DNA of 64,000 nt from Lentzea tibetensis (GTDB taxonomy: Bacteria > Actinomycetota > Actinomycetes > Mycobacteriales > Pseudonocardiaceae). Where the stretch lies: contig NZ_VOBR01000005.1 in NCBI RefSeq assembly GCF_007845675.1, positions 186,001 to 250,000 of the forward strand, in the 5' to 3' direction. Below the pieces are notes generated by a model. That model did no database searches and had not been told where the DNA came from. It worked only from the letters and a program-made list of their open reading frames with translations. The translations under genes were made by a program, and so were the position numbers. Below, piece after piece: positions 10,301 to 22,300 of this stretch (position 1 is the stretch's first letter; each line of letters starts with the position of its first letter).

Positions 10301-13300
10301 AGCCGCGATCCGGCGGCGGGTCGAAGCGGGCCAAGCTGAAGAAGTGGCTCGGCATCGACAAGATCGCCGGCCTGTTCAAGCCGAAGCCCGGGACGAGCGC
10401 ACCCACCGTCACGCCGGTCGCGCCGCCCGCGCCGCAGAACGCGTGGCAGCCGTTGCTGAACCCGAACGCCGACCTCACGACGGCGAACGTGCAGGACCTG
10501 CAGACGAAGATCAGCGAAGCGGTGGTCGGGGGCAAGCCCGCCAAGGCGCGGGTCCTGATCAACCGGTTGACACCGGGCTCGAACCTGCACACGCAGCTGA
10601 CCCAGCACTACAACAACGAGGTCGCGGCGAACCCCGACCCCGCCAAGGTCGAGGTGCCGAAGCAGATCCACTTCGCGTGGTTCGGGCCCACGCCGCAGCC
10701 CGGCGCGGTCGAGGGCATGCTCGCGTGGGCGGCCGAGGTCGGCAACACCAACGGGGACTGGAAGGCCACGCTGTGGACGGACTCGTCCTCGGCGAACTGG
10801 AACCCGGCCGTGGTCCAGCAGCTCACCGACGCCGGCATCGAGATCAACTCGACGGCGCCGGACCTGGTGAACCAGCTGTCGAACGACGTGCAGAACCGCG
10901 CGCAGAACCCGAACCAAACCACGCTCAACCAGATCTACGACGCCGCGAAGGCGGACGACGCGAAGGCCTACAACCTGGCGGCCGACATCGCCCGATACGC
11001 CGTGCTGGCCAACGCGGGCGGCGTGTACGTGGACGTCGACATCCGGCCGGGTTCGGTGTCGCTCAACAACATCGGCGACATGAGCATGCGGCCGGACGAC
11101 GTGCCGTTGTTCGCGCCGCGTCTGCGCGACCAGCAGAGCGTGCAGAACGCACTGGGCGACCCCGGCGCGAACCTCACCCCCGGCAACGTGAACAACGCCG
11201 CCGACATCCGGTACAGCGCTGGTGAGCTCAACAACAACTTCATCGTCGCGCCACCGAACTCCGACTTCATCAACGCGTTCGCCGACACGATCCCGAAGAA
11301 GTACGAGGCGCTGCAGAACCTCGTGGGACCGGCCAAGCTCCCCGGCGAGCTGAAGAACCAGGCGCCCGACGTGTCGGGGCCCAACGTCCTCATCGACGGC
11401 TCGCTGGCCCCGTCGACCGGGCTGATCGGGAGTTTCACCGCGGACCCCGGCAACCTGGACCTCGGCATCAACCTGTCGTACATGCCGCATCCGGTGCCCA
11501 TGGTCGGCAAGACCGACTACCAGGCGCTGTTCGACCCGGACATCAAGAACGCCTGGACCGGCCTGGAGTGGGTCACGCCGGAGAGCGAGAACCAGCTCGA
11601 CACGGACATCACGCCGGCCCCGTCGAGCAGGCCCGCACCGTCGGCCGACACCTCGACGACCGTGGCACCCCCGCAGGAGCGCGCCGCCCCGGCCCCCGCG
11701 GCCACCCCCGCCCCGGACACAACTGCCAACCAGAACCCGAACATCCCGGCCGCGCCGCCACCTCCGCCGCCCGCGACCACGGCACCGCCGAAGGTCAAGA
11801 GCGGTGGGGCGCCGCCGCCGCTGGCCCCGCCGACCCCGGACGCCCACCAGGGCAAGGACGTCCGCGGCGACGAGTCGTGGCGGCACGACCCGGCGAAGAC
11901 GGCCGACTGGTTCGCCGCCAACGACCCGGTCTCCCCGGACGCGTGGGCGGACCGCAGGGACGGTGCGAACGTCCGCACGGTCGACACGGTCGTCGCCGAC
12001 GTCACGACGGACAGCACCCCGTCGAACATCAAGTCCTACCAGGGGCTGATCAACTACGACCTCAGCCGGATCGAGGTCGCTCCCGGCAAGTTCGTGCAGG
12101 AGTACACCGTCAAGGTGCACCTCCAGCCGGGCGCGAACGTCGACCCCGCGGTCGTGCAACAGGTGCGGGACAACGCGAGCAACGGCGTGAACTCCTTGCT
12201 GAACCAGGGTTTCCGGTTGCCCAGCGGCGACCAGTTCCACCTCAACCTGGAGTTCACCGACAACGCGGCGGACGCGCACACGACCATCGAGGTCGGTGAC
12301 GCCAACACCGACCAGCTGCACTGGAACCCCAGCGCCAGCCCCGAGGTGCTGGCCCACGAGACGCTGCACTACCTCGGCGTCCCGGACGAGTACAGCGACT
12401 CCACGCGCGTCTTCCTCAACCACGACACCAGTTCCGGTGTCCACGCAGGTGACGGCGGCATGATGGGCGCGGACGTGCTCGGCACCGACCCCGGTCTGCG
12501 CCCCCGTCACCTGTGGCTGATCGAGAACACCGCCAACAGCCAGGTCATGGTGCCGGACACCCGGCTGGACACGCCGGGCCCGGCCACCACGCCCCAGCCG
12601 AGGCCGGACGCGCAGCCGGCCCCGTCGAGCAGGCCCGCGCCGGTGAGCGACTTCGACAGCGATGTCGAAGCGGGGCCCAGCAAGAAGCCGCGGTTCGAGA
12701 GCCCCGACGCGGACGTCGAGATGGCCACCCAGCCCGACACCCAGCCCGACAGCCAGGCCGACACCCAGCCGGGACCGGCCGACTCGGACGCGGCAGTCGA
12801 CGCGGTGGCCGACCAGATCCGCACGCTGTCGCTGAGCGACGTCCAGCACACCGTGCACAACCAGGCGTTCGCGGACCTCGCGACCGGCCCGGTCTCCTTG
12901 CCCACCAAGGAGGGCTACCTCGCCGACCTCAAGAACAGCGTCGGGAACAACAACCCGCCGTCGTTCGTGGTCAACATGATCGTCGGCCACGGCCAGCTGG
13001 GCGACCTGGACGCCGTCATCGACAGCGTCGTGCAGAACGCGGGCGACCTGGACGGCAAGATCGCGATCGTGATCGGCGTGAACGGCCGGGTGGGCCAGGA
13101 CGCCGACATGGCCGCCGCGCTGAACGACGCGAACACGGCGATCTCCACCAGGACCGAGCCCATCGCGCTGGTGCAGCTGCCGACGATCGCGGCGAACGCC
13201 GACTTCCCGTTCGGCGACATGCGCAACCAGACGATGACCAGTCCCGCCACCCAGTTCGCCGTCGGCGCGCTGAAGGGCAACGGCACGCACCCGTACCTCG

Positions 13301-16300
13301 CGATCCAGGACTTCGACCCCGCGTCCCGCGCGGTGCCGTCCGGCGAGCACGTCTTCAGCCACGTCGCGCAGTCGTTGAACTCGCCCGACATCGGCCCCTC
13401 CCGGCCGCTGATGGTCAGCGGCGGCTACCGGGTCGGCGACCCGGCGCAGCTCGTCGCCGACACCACCGCCCGGATCGACCGGCGGGTCGCCGCCATCGAC
13501 ACCAGGGTGCCCCAGATCGAGGCCCAGCTGGATCAGCCCAATCTCGGCAAGCGGGTGGAGAAGTCGCTCCAGAAGGAACTGGGCGACCTCACCAAGGAGA
13601 AGGCGCAGCTCGAGAAGGCGCGCACCAAGGTCAACGAGGACGGCTTCGCCGCGAAGTTCGAGCAGGCGATCAAGGACGACATGGACGCGCGGCAGCGGCA
13701 GGCGGAGACGCACCCGCTGCTGCCGTACGCGCCGGAGCCGAACCTGTTCGTCGACGCCGTCGTGCCGCTGGTGGACCCCTCCGTGCGGTTCGGCAACGCG
13801 GGCGCGGAGTTCACCGGCCTCGGCAAGACGATGAACGACTTCAACGGCCGTGAGCTCGTCGACATCCACACCACGGACAACGGCCCGGCCGCGGACCCCG
13901 AGTCGATCAGGTCCCTCATCGAGACCGACGCGCAGAACAACCGGAACCCCGTGCGCGGCCCCGTGTTCACGGCGGATTTCGTGTCCGGCGCGGTGGAGAC
14001 GGACCTGTCCCGGCTGGCGATGGGTCTCGCGGTGGACGGCAAGGTCCCGCAGACGCACGCCGCGCTGCCCAACGTCATGGACCGCTACTTCGGCGCGGAC
14101 AACCCGCGGGACGCGAAGGCGGCCAAGGGCGACACGAAGTTCGCGAACATGCGCGACAAGTTCTCCGACCGGCCGCACCTCCAGCGCGAACCGCTGCGGC
14201 CGGGTGCCTGGAACCCGCCCGCCGCCGACTCCAAGGCACTGGGCGGGCAGGCGCACAACACGCTCAACCAGACGGTCTCCACGCCGCTGCCGGGCGACTT
14301 CGCCGACGTCCACGCGGGCATCGACCCGCAGCACAAGACCGTCACCGCGCTCAACGTCGCCATGTCGGACAACAAGGCCGCGGTGACGCGCAAGTTCGGC
14401 CAGCTCCAGAACGAGGTGCTGCCCACCGCGCCCCCGCCCCGGCCGGACGGCCTGTTCCAGGCCGTGCACGACGCGCGGGGCAACCCCGCCAACAGTTCCC
14501 CGGTGGCCCTGCGGGCCGACGCGACCAGGGGTGCCGCGAACGCGTCCACCGCGCTCAACAGCGACATCGCGAAGTTCATGCAGGACAACCAGTTCTCCAA
14601 CGGCGACCTGGTCAACGCCTTCGTCGAGCACGGCCCGGCGCCGCAGCCCGCGATCCCGCCGGCGTGGCGGGGCGATGGCGACGTCGCCATCGAGAACAAC
14701 ACCGACGGCGACGTGACCATGGACGCCCAGGAGGACGTGGACGCGCGAGCCGAGATCGAGGCCCAGCGGGCGGCGAACGCCCGCGACCTGGCGGGCCGGA
14801 TGATCGCGACGCAGATCAAGGCGCCGCTGGTGATCCACAACGCGGACGGCTCCACCACGACACTGGACCCGTTCGGCCGCAAGCAGCCCCGTCCCGAGTC
14901 CGCTCTCCACATCGACGCGGTCGTGGACGCCGACGGCAAGACCTCCTACCGGCCGCACACCGCCGACCCGGCACCGCGCACCCGGCCGGCACCCGGCACC
15001 AGCACGTCGACGACTCCCCAGGCCCCCATTCCCATGGTGCCGCTGGGCGCGTCCGCCAATCCCGCGGTCACACCGAACCCGGCCACCCCCGCGGTCGTGC
15101 AGAACCCCGCGGTCGTGCAGCCTCCGGCCAACCCCGGCCCCGTGCTGCCCAACCAGAACCTCCCGGCGTTCTTCCAGGACAGCAAGGCGCTGGGCACGAT
15201 CGCGCCGACGTCGGTGAACGGCGGCCCGGAGGTCACGGCCGCGGTCACCGGCCTGGTTCCACCGGCCAGGGGTGTTGCGCCCCAAGGCATCGACAAGATC
15301 GCCCCGGCGCTGGAGCAGAACCTCGAGTCGTTCCTCGGCAACGGCCGCGACTTCCAGATCAAGGTCGGCAACAACTGGTTCGAGGCCAACGTCAAGGCGA
15401 CGATGGGCACCGGGACCGACGGCACCCTCGCCGACCCGAAGACCAAGGTCGACCTCACTACGCAGAGCGGCAACGCGACCGCGCAGACCGGCACCATCGG
15501 CACGTCGAACGACGTGGGCGGCGCGGTCAACATCACCACGGGTGTCGGCCCGTACGCGTCGATCGCGGGCAAGGCGTCGCTCGCCACGCCGGTCACCAGC
15601 ACGACGACGGGCACGTCCACCGCGGACCAGCGCGCCATCCGCTCCGGTGAGAACTCGACCAGCGCGACCGTCCCGGTCACCTACACGGTCACGCTCACCG
15701 ACGCACAGGGCAACCAGGTCGGCACCCCGGTGACGACGGCCCCGCAGGACGTGACGCTGCAGATCCCGCAGGACCTCAGCACGATGACGCCGCCGGACCC
15801 GAGCCTCACCGAGGTGGCGCCCGCGGCGGGCTGGGGCGCGAAGCTCGAGCACCCCGCGCCGGAAGCCATCACGGACATCGACACGGCCAAGGCGTTCCGG
15901 GAGATCTCGGAGAACCTGCACCCCAGCGTCACCAGGCTGGGCGCGCCGGGCCGCGCGGCGTTGCAGGACTTCCTCGACCCCACCACGATCCGCGACAACC
16001 TGGGTGCCGCGCTGAACGGCTGGGTCACCTCACCGGACCTCGTGAGCCCGCACGGCAGCCGCGGCGGTGTGGTCCGCATGCGCGCCGTGCCGCTGAGCGT
16101 GGAACTGGTCGGCACCAACCCGACCACCGTGCTGCGCCTGCACGAATCCACGAGCACGAGCGTCGGTCAGAGCGCCAGCACGAAGAGCGGCTTCGACGCG
16201 AGCGTGACCGTGGGCGGCGGTGCCGCGGTGGCCGGCCAGGTCGGCGGCACGGCCGGTGCCACCGCCGGCTACTCCGCGAAGACCACCGAGTCGTCGAACG

Positions 16301-19300
16301 CGGGCACCAGCACGACGGCCAAGACCGGTATCCAGATCAAGGGCGACACCGGCCTCTACCAGGTCAAGATGCGGCTCGAGTTCGAGACGCCGCACGGGAG
16401 GGCGGTGCACGTCCCCGCCACCGGCCACGTGCGCGTCGGCCTGCCCGAGGCGAGCGCCGCGACCCTGCCCGTCCCGCCGGGCACGCAACCCGGTCTGGCC
16501 ACGCCGACCCCGTCGCCGAAGTTCCCGCCGCCCTACCTGGCGAGCGCCGCGGCCGCGGGCAACGTGAAGGTCGGCACGTTCGCCCCCGCGGCGGAGGTGC
16601 AGAGCCAGGTCGAGAACGCGCTCAAGAACATCCCCGGCTTCGAGCACTTCGTGCCGAGCTTCGCCACCAACAGCGATCCACGTGCGTCCGGCAAGAACAT
16701 GCAGGACCTCGCGGACCAGCTGGCGAACCAGCGCAAGCTCACCACGGAGCTGTCGCCCGCCGCGCTCAAGTCCCAGATGGACAGTCTGCTGGGCTCCGGT
16801 GTGCAGGTGCAGCTGAAGAAGCAGGGCAACGCCACCAACGACTTCGTCAACATCACGGTGAAGGCGCGGGTCACCAACCCGGTCCACCTCGGCCAGGCGG
16901 ACGCGCGCAACGTCCGCGGTGCCGCGTCCACCGGACCGAAGCTGGACAGCTCGACGGCCACCCAGAAGGGCTGGAACGCGGGCGTCGAGGGCAAGGTCGT
17001 GATCCCGTCGGCCAGCGGCGGCACCAGCGCAACGCCCACGCCCACGGTGGGCGCGAAGTACAACAGCTCCACGGCGACGAAGACCACCGCCGGACCGAGC
17101 GTGAGCAGCACGCAGCTGAACGTCGGCAGCCCGAACGCGCAGCTGTTCCAGCACGACGTGACGTTCGACGTCGAGGTCACCACGTTCAGCCGCAACCGGG
17201 CGTGGGTCAAGCGGGTCACGCCGGGCTCGCCGTTCCGGCAGGTGCCGGAACCGAGGACGGTCGCCAAGACCGGCGTGAACCTGCCCGCGATCACCGGCCA
17301 GGTCAACCTGTGGGTGTCGGACAGCTCCGCGATGTCGTCCGACCCCGTGGTGTTCACCCCCGGCGCGCCGACCACCACCACGACGGTGAACCCGCCCGAC
17401 ATCCAGACCCTGCTCACGACCCCGAAACCGCCTGCGCCGCAGATCCTGCACGTCGAGGCGGTCGCGAACACCGAGACCGTGAAGAACGCGGCCATCGCGG
17501 CGCTGAACTCCGCGGCGCACGGCGACTCCGCGATCACCGTGCCCGGCACCGAGGCGCGCAACCGGATCGACAAGCTGTTCAGCCCCGAGAACATCAAGGC
17601 GAACCTGCCCGCGCTGGCGAGCAAGGGCATGACCGAGGGCGGCATGAAGTACGGCCGCCGGGTCAACGACCGCACCGGCGCGATCGGCATGTCCGTCCAG
17701 CTCGGCAACCCGAAGCTGGTGTCCATTTCGGACGACACGGGCACGGAGAACGCGCACAGCGGCGGGTTCAAGGCAGGCGACAGCAAGACCGGCGCGCAGT
17801 CGGTCGACCTCACCGCCGGACTGAACACGCCGATGCGGCCCACGAAGGGGGCCGTCGGCGCGGGTGCGCTCGGCGCCACCGCGAAGTGGACCCCGTGGTC
17901 GAAGTCCTCCACCGAGGCCACGGAGATCGGCGGCAACGTCGATCGCAACAGGGTCACGCCCGCGGGCGGCCGCACCGTGCTCGTGCAGATGGACGCCGAC
18001 ATCACGGTCGTCGGCGAGAGCCGGGCGGGCAACACCCTCCACAAGGGAACGCCGAACGTCGCGGGCTCGGTCGTGAACCTGCCCGGCGGCGTCTTCGTCC
18101 GGGTGAGCGAGGACGTGGCGCGGGACATGGGCGTGCTGCCGGACGTCGGCAACCACACCCCGGCGAACCACGGCACCATGGCGCCGCCCGCCACGCTGCG
18201 TCCGAACGAGCCCGGTGCGCTGGGCCTCGGTCTCGTCGAGCAGGCGCCGGACCTGACGAACCTGGTGCCGCAGCTGAAGACCGACCTCGGCGACCTCGGC
18301 GCGGACCTGCTGCCGCCGTCGGTGCTCAACGACTCGATGAACAACCTGCAGCGGATCACCGACCTCACCTCCGACGCGAGCGTGAAGGCGTTGGTGGACA
18401 GCGCGTTGGACGGTGGCGTCCCGCTGCTCGTGCACGACCCCGGTGTGTTCGGCAAGGACACCTACCAGGTGACCTTGAAGGCCACGCTCGGCACGCCGAC
18501 GTTCAACGGCGCCGTCAACGACGGCGTCGAGATCGAGCACACGACCAGCGGCACGCACAAGGTGTCCGACGGCAAGGGCAAGGGCACCGGCTGGGGTGTC
18601 GGGCTCAAGGTGCCGGGCACCGCCCTGCCCTCGACCGGCAACCCGAACCTGTCCGGCAACGTGGGTCTGGTCGGCGCCGCCAACATCGGCCAGGCGCACT
18701 CGAACTCCACCACCGACTCGACCACGAAGCAGGTCGGCCACCTGCGCGCGGGCACCGGCCCCGCGGTCCGCTACACCGTGCCCGTCACGTTCGAGCTCGT
18801 GGTGGAGAAGGGCAACACCGAGGTCGGCAGCGCGACCAGCGGTCAGGTGGACATGTCCGTGCGCACCCTCGCGGACAACCAGAAGATCACCGCGCCCGCT
18901 CCGGCGCCGTTCACCGCGACACCCATCGACAAGACCCCGGCGCACGGCGATCCGGTCCACGCGCTCGCCTGGCAGCAGGCGGGCCCCGCACCCGGCGCCG
19001 ACCCGGCCGTGCTGCCGCCGTCCGCGTCGGTGGAGAACCTGCGCGGTGCCAAGGCGTTGCAGGACGCAGCGGTGCGCGCGCTGACCAACGCCGGCGCGAA
19101 CGCGGGCATCACCGGCAAGGGCACCGGTTCGATGAACGCCCTGCAGTCGGGCCTCTCGCTGGAGTCCTTGCAGCCCAACCTGCCCGGCATGCTGGACGGC
19201 GCGCTCGAGGTGCCCGGCCTGCACGAAGCAGCGCTGACGGTGAGCCAGCACGCGAACGTGAAGGTCTACGCGAAGCTGGTCAACCCCAGGCTCGACGCCC

Positions 19301-22300
19301 TGAGCGACGGCGTGAACCTGGAGAACCCGCGCACCACGGTCAGCACGACGTCCAGCGAGGCCAAGCACACCGAGACCGGCGACGTGTCGCTGGGCGCGGC
19401 GACCGGTGGCGTGTCGTCGAAAGCACCGGACATCGGGTTCTCCACCGGCGGTGCCGAGATCAGGCACGGCAGCGAGGACAGCTCGGCGGTGTCCGGCGGG
19501 TCCACGCACAACAAGACGAACAACCTCAAGCCGCAGGGCCGCACCGGCCTGGTCCAGTTCGACGTCGAGTACCGCGTCGTCGCCGACCTCGGCAACGGCC
19601 GTGTTGGCGTCGTGGACCTGAACGTCCCCGGCTCGGCCCAGGTGCGCATGCTGGCGGCCGACGCCGAAGCCGCGTTGAACCGGCCGATGCCGCCGGAACT
19701 GGACGCCGCGCAGACGGGTGTGAAGGACGCCGCGAAGGCGTGGCGCGACGCGGAGGTCGCCGCCGACAACGTCCGCCACGACGCCCAGGGCACGATCAAC
19801 GACCTCGCGCCCGGCATCCAGCAGGCGGCGACGGACGTGCTGGACCGCACCGGTGACCTCGACGCGGCCGAACAGGGCGTGACCGACGCGACGAGAGAGC
19901 TTGGCCCCCGGCAGACCGAGCACGACACCGCGCTGCGGGACCTCGACGACGCCCAGACGGCGGCCGACACCGCCGCACGGACCGAACACAATCGCGAGCT
20001 CGCCGCCACCCTGGCCAACCAGTCGCTGACCGGCGCCGGCATCGAGGTCGGTCTCACCGCCGACGCCCTCGCGGCGATCAACGAACGCGTGACCGGCGCG
20101 ACCACCGACCTCGGCAACGCCCAGACGGCCGTCCACTCGGCACAGCAGGCCGTCGACAACCACGTGCCCGGCACCCCGCCCGACGCGGTGGGCACCAGGC
20201 TCGCCGACGACCTCAGGAACGCCCGGAGCACCCGCGACGCCGCGCAGACGCGGCTCAACGACCTGCAGGGCAGGGCAGCGAACGCGCAGACCTCGTACGA
20301 CCAGGCCGTGCTCGGCCAGGGCGTCGCCCAGCAGCAGGCGAACCAGGCGGCCACCGACCTGGAGCAGGCCAGGACCGACCACGCGACCAGGTTGGTCGAC
20401 CTCGGCACCGCGCAGGCGAACCTCGACACGGCGGCCAACAACCTGCGGGACGCGCAGAACAACGCCCAGCAGGCACGGGCCGCGCGCGACCAGGCCCAGC
20501 AGGCGCACGACGCCGCCGTGCAGGCGCAGCAGGGGATCGTCGCCCAGTTCAACGCGGTGGAGGCCCAGGTCAACCAGGCTCGGGCCAACGCCGACACCGC
20601 GCAGGGCGCGTGGTGGCAGGCCAAGACCGCGGTGGAGCAGGAGGTCCAGAACTACAACAACCCGCCTGCCGCACCGGCGGTGCCGAGCACGTCGACGACG
20701 CAGAACACGCCGAACATCCCGAGCACGCCGAACGTCCCAAGCACGGCGACCAACCCGAGCACGCCGACCATCCCGAGCACATCGACGAACACGCCGAGCG
20801 CGCCGAACGCGCCGGCCGGGCCCAGCACGCGGTCCGCGCCGATGACGCGCCCGGCGCCGACCACGCGCGGTCCCTCGTCGCCGGCTGCCTCCGTGCCACC
20901 GCCCGCGCCGGCATCCCCGGACGTGGCGCCGGTCTCGGTGTCCCCCGACATGACGCCCGCCTCGCGCGGCCCCTCCCCCGAACGCTCCTTCGACTTCACC
21001 CCCGGCACCACGTCGCTCACCCCGCAGCAGTCGGCCGAGATCGACGCCCTCGCGGCCGACCTCACCGAGGCCACGGCCAAGCGCGCCGGCCTCGGCTACC
21101 AGCCGCCGAAGGTGGAGGTCTCCGGCAGCAACGCCCCCGTGGTCAAGGCGGCCCTCACCGACGAGCTGGGCGACCTGGTGGCCGTCACCGTCGCGGAAGG
21201 CGGCCGTCCGGACGCGGCGGACGTCCACGTCGACTGGGACCTCAAGCGCCCGGAGGGCTACGTCCCACCGGAGCCGCCGAAGTCGGAGAAGGTGACCGAC
21301 ACGGTCATCACCTCGGACAAGCCCCAGGCCCCGCACCCGATCCTGGGCGACGAGTCGTGGCGGCACAGCACCGCGCCGACCGCGGACTGGGCGAGGCCCG
21401 ACAACCCGGTGCCCGCCAACGACATCCGGCAGGCGCGCGACTACGCCCCGATCAGCACGGTCCGCTCGGAGGACGGCGGCGTGCTCACGAGCAGCACCGT
21501 CAAGCCCGGCGAGATCAAGCTCGACGCGTGGCGCGGCCCGATCGCCTACGACAAGCGGACGTTCGAGGTCGACGGCACGAAGGTCCAGGACTACACGGTC
21601 AAGATCTACCTCGACCGCACCGGCCCCGACGCCGACGCGCTCATGGCCCGCACGCAGAGCGGCGTCGAGAGCCTGTTCAACCAGGGGCACCGGCTGCCGA
21701 GCGGTGACCAGTTCCACGTCACCGTCGAGTTCACGAACAACCCGGCCGAGGCGCACGGCCACATCACCATCACGAAGCCCGACGGGCGGGCCAACCAGCT
21801 CAACTGGCCGGTCGACACCGACCCCCGCAGGCTGGCGCACGAGGTCGGGCACTTCCTCGGCCTGCAGGACGAGTACTTCGAGACCGACGGCGCGAAGCCC
21901 GTCTTCCAGCACTCCCACGGCAAGACCGTCACGCACACCGACGGCACCGTCGAGATCGTCGGCACGGGGCGCGTCGCCCACGACAACGCGCCGATGACCG
22001 ACGGCATCGACGCGCCGGACGTGGAGATCAAGCCGCGCAACCTGTGGCTGATCGAGACCCGGTCGAACGCGCTGGCCTCGCCGAACCTGATGCTGCCCAC
22101 GGCGTTCGACACGAGCGTCGGCCTGCCCGGTGCGCCGGTCACGCCGAACCAGCAGACCATGCTCGACAAGCACGGGGCGATCACCGCGGACGTGTCCGGC
22201 GGGTCGCTCGTCAACGCGCTGGCCGCGACGATGGCGCCGGACAACCCGAACGCGCAGCAGGACCTGGTCGCGAAGATGGCGGGCAAGACCGACATCGACC

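Noticed and set aside
7824-10310. Collagen-like or CRISPR-like tandem repeats
   Set aside because: The repeats are coding, in-frame, irregular in length and Gly/Pro/Asn-rich; there are no regular spacers, and the Gly pattern is not a strict Gly-X-Y run over its whole length.
7624-15921. Antisense open frame of 2,765 codons opposite the giant gene
   Set aside because: Arginine/valine/histidine-rich translation without domains; it is the expected by-product of codon bias opposite a long GC-rich gene.
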